This document shows positions 45,163-53,298 of a DNA stretch of 64,000 bases, one piece after another; within the stretch, counting starts at the first letter, position 1, and each line of letters opens with the position of its first letter. The stretch spans positions 1 through 64,000 of IMG/VR virus record IMGVR_UViG_3300028569_000016; one strand, given 5' to 3'. The notes below the pieces were generated by a model, which worked only from the letters and a program-made list of their open reading frames with translations, was not told where the DNA came from and ran no database searches. The position numbers and the translations under genes were made by a program. Source of the stretch: a virus.

Positions 45163-46028
45163 TGAATCAAGGTATTTATGCAATTGGAAGTGCCACAATA
45201 GCTTCGGTACCATATGGCGTTAATGGTATTCCTCTACCCTCTATTATTTCAGTATTGGTTGTTGGTGGTGGAGGAGGTGGCGGAGGTGGATTATTTTCCG
45301 GAAATCCAAATTTTCGTGGAGCGGCTGGAGGAGCAGGAGGTTTTATAGAATCTTTGTATATAATATCTTTGGGAACTAGCTATACAGTAACTATCGGGGC
45401 TGGGGGTTCCGGTTCGCATGCAACAGGATTAAAGGGAGGCGACAGCTTATTCTCAACTTTTACTGCTGTTGGAGGTGGTGGTGGTGGAGGCTTTTATTAT
45501 AGTGCCAATGGTAATACTCCATCATATTGGAACTCATCAATGGGTGGTATAGGTGGCTCTGGCGGAGGAGCAGCAATAACTGGAAATATGCCTGTTGCAA
45601 ATTCTATAGGAGGAAGAGCAATATTAGGACAAGGAAATGTTGGAGGAAGTGGTTTTTACAGTGCTACTGGTCCAGTTCATTTTGTTGGTGGTGCGGGAGG
45701 GGCTGGTAGTGCTGGTGGAAATGCATCTTCTGGTGGTAACGGCACGGCGGGGACTGGCAAGGCATCAACATTAAATAACGTTACATATGCGGCTGGCGGA
45801 AGTTTGTCCTCTGGAGCTAACGCAAGTGTTAATACAGGTAACGGAGGAAACAATAATGGATCAACCACTTTTAATGGAACAAACGGAGGTTCTGGTGTTA
45901 TCGTTGTAAGATTTAACAACGCTCTAAACATTAGATTAGGTGTTGGCTTGACATATGCCTCAATAATATCTGGCTCAGACAGGATTATTACAATCACAGC
46001 AGGAACAGGTACTGTTACTTTTTTTTAA
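45162..46028 (+). CDS. Glycine-rich adhesin, 288 aa
   Basis: Start at ATG 45162 (MNQGIYAIGSATIASVPYGV), overlapping the previous stop (TAATG). From residue 30 it is very Gly-rich (VLVVGGGGGGGGG, then GGAGGAGSAGGNASSGGNG) and ends GTNGGSGVIVVRF. Such proteins fold as stacked glycine-rich loops or polyglycine II helices, as in T-even adhesins at fibre tips. Likely receptor binding. Confidence 0.8.
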   Translation: MNQGIYAIGSATIASVPYGVNGIPLPSIISVLVVGGGGGGGGGLFSGNPNFRGAAGGAGGFIESLYIISLGTSYTVTIGAGGSGSHATGLKGGDSLFSTFTAVGGGGGGGFYYSANGNTPSYWNSSMGGIGGSGGGAAITGNMPVANSIGGRAILGQGNVGGSGFYSATGPVHFVGGAGGAGSAGGNASSGGNGTAGTGKASTLNNVTYAAGGSLSSGANASVNTGNGGNNNGSTTFNGTNGGSGVIVVRFNNALNIRLGVGLTYASIISGSDRIITITAGTGTVTFF

Positions 46029-46039
46029 AGGATTACTAC

Positions 46040-46354
46040 ATGGCACATTATGCATTTTTAGACGAAAATAATATTGTTAGTGAAGTTATAGTTGGTAAAA
46101 ATGAAAATGAAGATGGTATTGATTGGGAAAAATACTATGGAGAATTTAGAGGACAAACTTGTAAACGAACTTCATATAATACGGTTGGCGGAGTTCACAA
46201 CAATGGCGGAGTTCCATATAGAAAAAATTATGCGGGGATAGGTTATCTTTTTAGAGAAGACATAAATGCTCCAGAAGGAGCTTTTGTTGCACCTTGTCTC
46301 GGAGATGATTATGTTTTAGACGAAAATACTGGACTGTGGATAATTAAAAGTTAA
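46040..46354 (+). CDS. Conserved small fibre-associated protein, 104 aa
   Basis: MAHYAFLDENNIVSEVIVGK, then TCKRTSYNTVGGVHNNGGVP and RKNYAGIGYLFREDINAPEG, ending DENTGLWIIKS. This layout is very common in cyanophage and pelagiphage genomes near fibres. Probable fibre assembly or virion protein; exact role unknown. Confidence 0.7.
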   Translation: MAHYAFLDENNIVSEVIVGKNENEDGIDWEKYYGEFRGQTCKRTSYNTVGGVHNNGGVPYRKNYAGIGYLFREDINAPEGAFVAPCLGDDYVLDENTGLWIIKS

Positions 46355-46367
46355 CTAGTCAATATAA

Positions 46368-46390
46368 GGTGTATTAAAGTATTAGATATT
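46368..46390 (+). promoter_or_regulatory. Candidate late promoter motif 7
   Basis: GGTGTATTAAAGTATTAGAT before the neck-gene group. Confidence 0.55.
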
Positions 46391-46417
46391 CCTATATAAT
46401 TTAAAAGGGGTCAAAAT

Positions 46418-46948
46418 ATGAGCTGGCAAGCAGAAATACCCATTATTGTAAGAACCCTTATTAATGACTTGGATCAAAATAATCAAAATTACTCGGACGA
46501 AAGACTTCTGCAAGTCATAGCCGTAGCAGCTAAATATGTTCAGTTTGATATATCTTTAGAAAGTAATTATATAATTGATGTTGTTAATTTAAATATATCT
46601 CCAGATCCCACAGCGAATGATGATAGTCTTTTTATTAGTCTAACCGGTCTCAGGGCTGCTTGCATTATTGATCAAAGTGCTCTTAGAACCAAAGCAGCAT
46701 TAGAAGGAATAAGAGCATCTTTAGGTCCAGCGCAATTATCTGTTGCTGGTAGTCTTGCTGGCTTTGACTTAATTTTAGAGAAGGGTCCGTGTGCTGCTTA
46801 TAAAGAATTTATAGCCTATTGGGATGTTAAAGAAGCAACTGCTGTTAGGGCGATTCTCAGTCCGTTTGCTGGAAATAAATTTGATCCAACTTATTTACAG
46901 TCTTCGGATCTACCAGCCAGAAGCACAAGAGATGGATTTTACTCATGA
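46418..46948 (+). CDS. Putative head-tail connector (neck) protein, 176 aa
   Basis: Begins MSWQAEIPIIVRTLINDLDQ; all-helical with YSDERLLQVIAVAAKYVQFD, then a helical C-terminus. Size, fold style and place between capsid and tail genes fit a head-completion protein. The next gene overlaps by ATGA. AAGGGG upstream. Confidence 0.6.
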   Translation: MSWQAEIPIIVRTLINDLDQNNQNYSDERLLQVIAVAAKYVQFDISLESNYIIDVVNLNISPDPTANDDSLFISLTGLRAACIIDQSALRTKAALEGIRASLGPAQLSVAGSLAGFDLILEKGPCAAYKEFIAYWDVKEATAVRAILSPFAGNKFDPTYLQSSDLPARSTRDGFYS

Positions 46949-47448
46949 ATTTAGATTTAACACCATTTAAAGCCCTTTATAACGATGCTATAGATAATCT
47001 ATTATCAAGCACAGGACTGACCACCCCATGTAAACTTATATTTGAGTCTACTAAATTACAGCAATGTCCTAATTGTATTTATGATACTATTACTAAAAAA
47101 TCATCCAATAGATATAAATCTGGTGGACCGATTAATTTTAGCAATGGCCAAGCATGTCCTTATTGTCTTGGAGTGGGCACAACATCTAATTCGCTAGCAG
47201 AAGAGTCCGTATACTTTGCTTTAATAATAAACTCTAAAAATTTTCTTGGAACAGTAAATACCCCAGACATAGTTGCCCAAACAATTTGTAATATAGATTA
47301 TCTATCTAAAATACGTCAATGTTCGAAAATTATTTTTAATACTGATATAGCTGGCCTTAGTAATAATATTTTTATTAGAAGTAATGAGCCACAACCAGTG
47401 GGTCTCGGAGATAATCGATATATTTTTACTAATTGGAAAAGACCATGA
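46945..47448 (+). CDS. Zinc-ribbon-like neck protein, 167 aa
   Basis: QCPNCIYDT at about residue 37 and ACPYCLGVG at about residue 71 form two CxxC pairs of a probable zinc ribbon with a beta-rich rest. Similar CPNC/CPYC proteins occur between neck genes in T4-like and other large phages. ATGA overlap with both neighbours. Confidence 0.65.
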   Translation: MNLDLTPFKALYNDAIDNLLSSTGLTTPCKLIFESTKLQQCPNCIYDTITKKSSNRYKSGGPINFSNGQACPYCLGVGTTSNSLAEESVYFALIINSKNFLGTVNTPDIVAQTICNIDYLSKIRQCSKIIFNTDIAGLSNNIFIRSNEPQPVGLGDNRYIFTNWKRP

Positions 47449-48083
47449 CGTATCTTCATATTAATATATTAGAGTCTAATGATGAAATTAGTCAAAAAAT
47501 ATTAAAAGCTTTATTACCAGAAGTTACTAAATATTTTAATAAAGCATTTAATCAGTGTAAAAAAGAAATTGCTACTATTGTTAGTAATGCTATTGTAAGC
47601 TCACCAGAATATCAGTCAATAATGTCTGGTAAGCTAAAATATGAATTTGGTTTGCCAGATTCTGGTAGTAGACTATCATCTATTCTATCTTTCTGGAAAT
47701 ATTTAGACATACAATATGATAAACCTAAAATTATTAAAAATCAAATTAATAGCTATTTTACTTTATCTATGATCAGATCTGATTACTCCGACGTTTTATC
47801 ATCAGCAGCAGCAGTTTTTAAAACAGAAAAAGGTAGTGATCTTGCATGGTTACAATGGTTATTATTATTTGGGGATAAAGTAATTATAAAAGATTATTCT
47901 GTAGAGATGGGGCCAAATCCCAGATCAAGAACAGGTAATGCTATTATGGTTGGAAATACAAGAGGTAGATGGAGTGTTCCTCCAGAATTTTCTGGTACGG
48001 CACAAAACAATTGGATCACAAGAGCCATAGATAGTGTAGATAGTGATATTAACGAACTATTAAATAAATGCCTAAAGGTTTAA
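47445..48083 (+). CDS. Putative neck/tail-completion protein, 212 aa
   Basis: The ATG at 47445 overlaps the upstream stop (ATGA); a TTG at 47433 is less likely. Begins MTYLHINILESNDEISQKIL. The middle reads DLAWLQWLLLFGDKVIIKDY. The pattern resembles head-closure or tail-completion proteins. Family uncertain. Confidence 0.6.
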   Translation: MTYLHINILESNDEISQKILKALLPEVTKYFNKAFNQCKKEIATIVSNAIVSSPEYQSIMSGKLKYEFGLPDSGSRLSSILSFWKYLDIQYDKPKIIKNQINSYFTLSMIRSDYSDVLSSAAAVFKTEKGSDLAWLQWLLLFGDKVIIKDYSVEMGPNPRSRTGNAIMVGNTRGRWSVPPEFSGTAQNNWITRAIDSVDSDINELLNKCLKV

Positions 48084-48090
48084 ATTTTAT

Positions 48091-49038
48091 ATGGTAGCTG
48101 GAGATGAAAAATTCACTGGAGTATCCTCCATAAATGACTATTTACTTATTTCTAACCTAGAAAATAATCTACATTCATTTTTAGACTGGGGATTTTTAAA
48201 CATTGGCGGATTTATTAATGTGAGTGGGGCTACTACTGATTATAGCTCTAATCCTAACCAGTTAGGCATTGTGATAGACCCTAATTATAATGATGGTCAA
48301 GTATGGCAGACTAGGCATTTTAATTGGGTGTGGGAATCTGGCATAACTTTTGGATCCTCTTCTCCCTCAATGATAACGTCAGTTAGTGTGGACGGCACTA
48401 TAGTAAATAGTAGTAATTATATATTAGACTATATGAATAGTAGAGTAATTTTTAATACAGCTATCCCAACAGATAGTATTGTTACTATGAATTACTCCTA
48501 CAAGCTTGTTCAGATACACAAGTCATCTGATATTGCAGCTGCTACGTGGAAACAATTTGAATTAGATATGGCTAACGACACCGCTCAATTTGATGATAAT
48601 ACCGGGGAATATGCTATTTTTGCACAGAATAGGATCCAGTTACCTTGTGTTATTATAGAAACTATTCCTAGGAGTGAATCTAAGCCATATCAATTAGGAA
48701 ATAAATCACTAAGAACATATCAAGATATTCTATTACGTGTGGTAGCATCAAATATGAGCCATCGTAATTCTATAGCTGATATTATTAGATTACAAGATGA
48801 TAAAGTTATATGGCTATATGATACTAATACTATTATTGGCGCTAATATTTTACCATTTAATTTTAATGGATCATTAAATAGTAATAGATTAAATTATGGT
48901 CAAATCGTTAATGATAATGCTTATCGCTGGAAAAGCTGTCATTTGAAAAATTTTATTATCTCAGAAGTAGAGTCACGATATTATTTTGAAGAGGTTAGAA
49001 TACGTATTACAGCTGAAATTATTTTTGATAATATTTAA
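48091..49038 (+). CDS. Putative tail terminator/completion protein, 315 aa
   Basis: Begins MVAGDEKFTGVSSINDYLLI; DGTIVNSSNYILDYMNSRVI and MNYSYKLVQIHKSS suggest beta domains. It lies immediately before the tail tube genes, where tail terminators sit. Larger than most. Family uncertain. Confidence 0.55.
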   Translation: MVAGDEKFTGVSSINDYLLISNLENNLHSFLDWGFLNIGGFINVSGATTDYSSNPNQLGIVIDPNYNDGQVWQTRHFNWVWESGITFGSSSPSMITSVSVDGTIVNSSNYILDYMNSRVIFNTAIPTDSIVTMNYSYKLVQIHKSSDIAAATWKQFELDMANDTAQFDDNTGEYAIFAQNRIQLPCVIIETIPRSESKPYQLGNKSLRTYQDILLRVVASNMSHRNSIADIIRLQDDKVIWLYDTNTIIGANILPFNFNGSLNSNRLNYGQIVNDNAYRWKSCHLKNFIISEVESRYYFEEVRIRITAEIIFDNI

Positions 49039-49044
49039 GCATTT

Positions 49045-49066
49045 GGTGTATAAAACAAATAGTGTT
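49045..49066 (+). promoter_or_regulatory. Candidate late promoter motif 8
   Basis: GGTGTATAAAACAAATAGTG ahead of the first tail tube gene. Confidence 0.5.
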
Positions 49067-49098
49067 ACCACAGTTTCAACTTAAATGGAGATTTTATT

Positions 49099-49992
49099 AT
49101 GCCAAATAATAGAGTGTTTTACGCTTCCCAAGGTGTTAGTGTGGGAGGCACAACGGTTCAGGGCGCTCAAAGCGTCGGAATCACAACAAACTTTAATCTA
49201 GAGCAAGCTTTCCAACTAGGTCAATTGTCCCTTTATGACAATATCTCTCTTGATCCTGAGGTAGAGATCACAGTATCTAAGGTTCTAGATGGTGAAGATT
49301 CAATTTGGAATCTTGCTGGTACCACTGGAACAAGCCTTATTGATAATGCTAATGATAGCACAACAGTAGTAGTTGGTATTGGTAGCGATATTGCCAGCTC
49401 ACTTACTAGTAGTAGTGCTGTTACTTGCACAGGTATGTTCATTTCGTCTGTTAGCTATACGTTCCCTGTTGACGGTAATCTATCAGAAGAAATCACTTTT
49501 ATCGGCAATGCTAAGGCTCTTAGCGGTAGCGTTAGTGCTCCAGGCGTAACATCAAGTCAAGTATTACGTAGACAGAATGTTAATATTGCAGGTTCAACCA
49601 TACCAACAGAAGTTAGTGGTAAGAATATTACAAGCATTACTATCAGTGCTGATCTTGGTAGAGAAACAATGTATAAGCTTGGTAGTCTTGCCCCATTTCA
49701 TCGCTTTGTAAATTTTCCACTCGAAGTTACATGTGAATTTGAAGTTAGTGCCACTGAGCTAGATGGTGTTGCAGTTAGTATTCCAAGTGCTGCTTGTAGC
49801 GGTTTACCAGCTAATGATAGAAGCATTCTTGTTAAGATTTGTGACGCAACTGGTACCGATAGATATGAGTTTGATCTTGGCACCAAATGCAAGCTTACTA
49901 GTGTTAACTATAGTGGTGGCGATACTGGCGGCGGCAATGCCACAGTTACCTACTCCTATAGTACCTACAATGAGCTAGATATCGTCGGCTGA
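49099..49992 (+). CDS. Tail tube protein 1, 297 aa
   Basis: MPNNRVFYASQGVSVGGTTV, then GAQSVGITTNFNLEQAFQLG, with repeated beta segments (SVSYTFPVDGNLSEEITFIG). Layout and position fit a major tail tube. Well-biased codons suggest strong expression. Clear paralogue of the next gene. GGAG upstream. Confidence 0.75.
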   Translation: MPNNRVFYASQGVSVGGTTVQGAQSVGITTNFNLEQAFQLGQLSLYDNISLDPEVEITVSKVLDGEDSIWNLAGTTGTSLIDNANDSTTVVVGIGSDIASSLTSSSAVTCTGMFISSVSYTFPVDGNLSEEITFIGNAKALSGSVSAPGVTSSQVLRRQNVNIAGSTIPTEVSGKNITSITISADLGRETMYKLGSLAPFHRFVNFPLEVTCEFEVSATELDGVAVSIPSAACSGLPANDRSILVKICDATGTDRYEFDLGTKCKLTSVNYSGGDTGGGNATVTYSYSTYNELDIVG

Positions 49993-50020
49993 TCGTAGTA
50001 TCATATTGTTGGGAACATAG

Positions 50021-50045
50021 TGCGGGGGAGGATTCTTCCCCCGCA
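50021..50045 (+). terminator. Perfect 9-bp hairpin between tube genes
   Basis: TGCGGGGGA pairs with TCCCCCGCA around GGATTCT. Only TTT follows, so it may reduce rather than stop transcription into the second tube gene. Confidence 0.65.
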
Positions 50046-50074
50046 TTTCACTTATATTTAGGAGTAGTCACAAC

Positions 50075-50935
50075 ATGGGTAATAGAATTTTTTATGCTTG
50101 CCAAGCTGTGGCAATCAATGGGGCCCCCGTTAATGGCGCTCAAAGTGTTGGTATTACCACGAGTTTTGATTTAGAACCGGTATTTCAATTGGGTCAGATC
50201 AAACCGGTTGATATCTTAAATATATCTCCTAATGTTGAAGTCACTCTTACGAGAGCTCTTACTAGTCAAAATGCTACTGTTTGGAGTGGAGATTTTATTA
50301 CTAATGTTGGATCGGCTAATAAGACTATTTGTATAGCTATTGGAGATGACACAGCTCCACTGTTAACTTCCAGTACCGCACAAATATATTGTACTGGTGC
50401 TGGTATTAGTGGTGTAACATATACATTTCCGGTTGATGGAATATTTACCGAAGAAGTCACCTTCGTTGCTCAACATAAACAAATTGGTGGTTGTGCAATT
50501 GTTATGTCTGAAGATACTACTTCAAAAGCAAAAACTAGACAACATTATAGTAGTGGCGCTCCATCTTTGGTTACCAGTGCCGGTAATCTGACAAATATTA
50601 CCATTAGCACATCTGTTGGTCGTGAAAATTTGTTTAAGCTAGGTCAATATCAATCATATCATAATTATGCTAATTTACCAGCTGAAGTAAGTGTGGAATT
50701 TGAAGTTAGCGCAACGTCTACTGATGGTATAGCCCTAGCTACCGCAGGATCTTGTAGTAGTCCTACTGGTGGAGCATTTGATGAACAAAATATTGTTTTA
50801 AATATATGTGGTAAAACATTTACAATGGATAAGTGTAAATTATCTAATGTTACATATGGTGGTGGTGATACAAGTGGTGGAAATGCCACTATCACATTTT
50901 CATATACAACATATAATAATTTAACAGTTAGTTAA
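50075..50935 (+). CDS. Tail tube protein 2, 286 aa
   Basis: MGNRIFYACQAVAINGAPVN, then GAQSVGITTSFDLEPVFQLG. Aligns along its length with tube protein 1, roughly 40-45 percent identical by eye. It could be a minor tube component or initiator. GGAG precedes the start. Confidence 0.72.
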   Translation: MGNRIFYACQAVAINGAPVNGAQSVGITTSFDLEPVFQLGQIKPVDILNISPNVEVTLTRALTSQNATVWSGDFITNVGSANKTICIAIGDDTAPLLTSSTAQIYCTGAGISGVTYTFPVDGIFTEEVTFVAQHKQIGGCAIVMSEDTTSKAKTRQHYSSGAPSLVTSAGNLTNITISTSVGRENLFKLGQYQSYHNYANLPAEVSVEFEVSATSTDGIALATAGSCSSPTGGAFDEQNIVLNICGKTFTMDKCKLSNVTYGGGDTSGGNATITFSYTTYNNLTVS

Positions 50936-50957
50936 TAATTAATTTTTTTAGGAAATT

Positions 50958-51989
50958 ATGCAGGATATTGAAGGACTAGTATATAGAATCATTAATTCAT
51001 ATTATTATGTTGATATTAATAATATAAGTTATAAGGTGTTATCTCCAAGTTTAAAAATTAAACAACAAGCTCATAATATATACTTATCTATTCTAAATAG
51101 TAATAAGTTTGATGATACCAGCTGGATCCGTAAAACTGATGCTCAAGCTATTCTAAATCATAATAAAATCTGGGATAATGAGAAGGATGAACAATTTAAG
51201 ATATTAAGTAATCGTCTTGATGATATGAAAATTGAATTATATCTTAAGTTTCTTGATCCTGTAATGAAGAAGAAAATAAAAGCTAGTATAGAAACTGGTA
51301 AAAATAAAATACAAGAGATGTTACACCTTAAAAATTCTATGGATCATTTAACTCTTGAAAATCATGCAGAGGGTATTAAAAATGAACATATTATATTAAA
51401 TACGGTGTATGATATAAATGATAATTTGGCGATTCAAGATACTGTGGACACGAGATTATTTGAATCATTTGTTGTTGCGATAAATAAAGCATCTATAGGA
51501 ATGGAAATTCTAAGGGAAGTTGCTAGAAGTGACTTATGGAAATCATTCTGGGATGCAGCAAAAGTAAATGTTTTTGAGTTGCCTGCATATAATTGGACAG
51601 ATGAACAAAGACTATTAATTAATTTGAGCAAAATGTATGACTCTGTTAGAGAACATCCTGAATCACCAGAGGATGATGTTATAGCAGATGATGATGCATT
51701 GGATGGATGGATGATGTTTCATAGAAGAAAAATTGAAAAGGAACGTAAGAAAAATAAATTAATGGATAGTGTTGGTGGAAAATATAAGAACGCTGGGGAG
51801 GTATTTATTGTGACGAACTCTGCTGAAGAAGCAAAAGAAATTTATGGTTTAAATGATCCAGAAGCTATGGCAGCAATTAATCATATGAAAACATTAGCAC
51901 AGACTGCTGAACAACCTATTCAATGGGCTGACTTACCTCACGTTAAGGCTGATTTACAGAATAAGCTAAAACAAAAACACAAAAAGTGA
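50958..51989 (+). CDS. Tail assembly chaperone-like protein, 343 aa
   Basis: Helical and highly charged. WIRKTDAQAILNHNKIWDNE then repeated Lys/Glu helices, and MHFRRKIEKERKK-like basic stretch near residue 250. It shares layout with the 291-aa gene before the tape measure. Position between tube and tape measure fits tail assembly chaperones. No slippery site is evident. Confidence 0.5.
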   Translation: MQDIEGLVYRIINSYYYVDINNISYKVLSPSLKIKQQAHNIYLSILNSNKFDDTSWIRKTDAQAILNHNKIWDNEKDEQFKILSNRLDDMKIELYLKFLDPVMKKKIKASIETGKNKIQEMLHLKNSMDHLTLENHAEGIKNEHIILNTVYDINDNLAIQDTVDTRLFESFVVAINKASIGMEILREVARSDLWKSFWDAAKVNVFELPAYNWTDEQRLLINLSKMYDSVREHPESPEDDVIADDDALDGWMMFHRRKIEKERKKNKLMDSVGGKYKNAGEVFIVTNSAEEAKEIYGLNDPEAMAAINHMKTLAQTAEQPIQWADLPHVKADLQNKLKQKHKK

Positions 51990-52011
51990 TATATCTAAAG
52001 GAAAATAATTT

Positions 52012-52323
52012 ATGAAAAATAACCAATCTTCTAGTCGCAGAGAAATTATAGAACAAATTGAAATAAGATTTAAAACTATAATGATAGGCTCTTTAGCAAG
52101 ATTCGAAAAAGAATTTGGTCATTTATGGAATAATAATGCTGAGCCATCCAATAATCAAGAAGAATATTTTAGTGAAAAGTGGGAAGATTTGAGACATGAT
52201 CTATTGGACCATGGAAATAATCAAATCCGTCAAGGAATAGAAGAATTGAATATGTATTTAAATAATGTTGAGAAATATAGACTACAAGTGTTTTATAATC
52301 ATAACAAGGAGAATAATCGATGA
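52012..52323 (+). CDS. Hypothetical helical protein, 103 aa
   Basis: Begins MKNNQSSSRREIIEQIEIRF; all-helical, acidic. ATGA overlap with the next gene; GGAAA upstream. It probably belongs to the tail assembly group. Confidence 0.6.
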   Translation: MKNNQSSSRREIIEQIEIRFKTIMIGSLARFEKEFGHLWNNNAEPSNNQEEYFSEKWEDLRHDLLDHGNNQIRQGIEELNMYLNNVEKYRLQVFYNHNKENNR

Positions 52324-53195
52324 GCGAAACTTTTAAGACAAAGATTCAGGATAAAGAAGTTACATTCTTAGTTAGGATGCCTAACCTACAAAATCAGAGA
52401 GAAGGACAAAAGATCTATAATCAAGCATTCTCGGATGCTGTTAAATCTGGTTCTATTGTTAGAGCTAAATTAGATGATCTATTAACAGAACAAGGATTAT
52501 GGGACGATAATAAACAGGCTAGATTTTTAGCCATTCAAAGAGAGCTTAATGATAGTGAAAAGAAATTGGCTGTTGGTGGTATTTCTCTAAAAGAAGCCAA
52601 AAATATAGCTATTTCTATGAAAAGAGTAAGAGATGAACTAAGAGAGTTAATTTCTGTTAGAACCAACTTAGACACCCATACTGCCGAAGGACAAGCTGAT
52701 AACTCTAGATTTAATTATCTAGTTTCATGTTGTGTGGTGTATAATGATAACAAGAAGTCTTATTTTAATAATTATGAAGATTACTTGAATAGGTCCTCAG
52801 ATCCCGTTGGTATACTTGGTGCACAAAAATTAGCATCAATGTTATATGGATTGGATTCAGATTTTGAGAAAAAACTACCAGAAAATAAGTTTTTATTGGA
52901 TTATAAGTTTATTAATGATGATTTGAGATACATTAATAGAGAAAGTCAGTTGATTGATGAAGATGGCAGACTGGTTGATGAAAATGGAAGATACATTAAT
53001 GATAGTGGGAAATTTGTTGATAGGGAAGGAAATTTGGTTAATGAAAAGGGAGATTATGTTGTAGATTTTACTCCGTTTGTTGATGATGAAGGTAAGCCAA
53101 TAGTATTGGAACAGAAACCAAATGAAAAACCAGTCATTGACCAATCGACTCCGGAACCCAAACCAACAACAGAAACACCCCCTGTTAGCTCATGA
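52320..53195 (+). CDS. Tail assembly chaperone-like protein with DG-turn repeats, 291 aa
   Basis: The first 100 residues (KTKIQDKEVTFLVRMPNLQN, then LLTEQGLWDDNKQARFLAIQ) match the layout of the 343-aa gene. Residues about 203-262 contain tandem 9-10 residue units of the form (L/F/Y)-(V/I)-(D/N)-x-(D/E/N/S)-G-x, such as RLVDENGRYINDSGKFVDRE. The C-terminus is Pro/Thr-rich. GGAG and an ATGA overlap mark the start. Confidence 0.55.
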   Translation: MSETFKTKIQDKEVTFLVRMPNLQNQREGQKIYNQAFSDAVKSGSIVRAKLDDLLTEQGLWDDNKQARFLAIQRELNDSEKKLAVGGISLKEAKNIAISMKRVRDELRELISVRTNLDTHTAEGQADNSRFNYLVSCCVVYNDNKKSYFNNYEDYLNRSSDPVGILGAQKLASMLYGLDSDFEKKLPENKFLLDYKFINDDLRYINRESQLIDEDGRLVDENGRYINDSGKFVDREGNLVNEKGDYVVDFTPFVDDEGKPIVLEQKPNEKPVIDQSTPEPKPTTETPPVSS

Positions 53196-53199
53196 TATC

Positions 53200-53222
53200 A
53201 GTGTAGTATTTGATTATATAAA
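53200..53222 (+). promoter_or_regulatory. Weak candidate late promoter motif 9
   Basis: AGTGTAGTATTTGATTATAT upstream of the tape measure gene; differs from consensus in two positions. Confidence 0.35.
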
Positions 53223-53233
53223 ACCTTGTAATA

Positions 53234-53269
53234 ATCCTCCATATTCCATGAGTATGGGGGATTTTTATT
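53234..53269 (+). terminator. Intrinsic terminator before the tape measure
   Basis: ATCCTCCATA pairs with TATGGGGGAT around TTCCATGAG, followed by TTTTTATTT. Confidence 0.9.
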
Positions 53270-53298
53270 TCATCAATATTATGGAGCTATAATTATAT

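Noticed and set aside
45093-46028. Longer start for the glycine-rich adhesin at 45093
   Set aside because: The extra 23 codons overlap the preceding gene in another frame; ATG 45162 with TAATG overlap is better.
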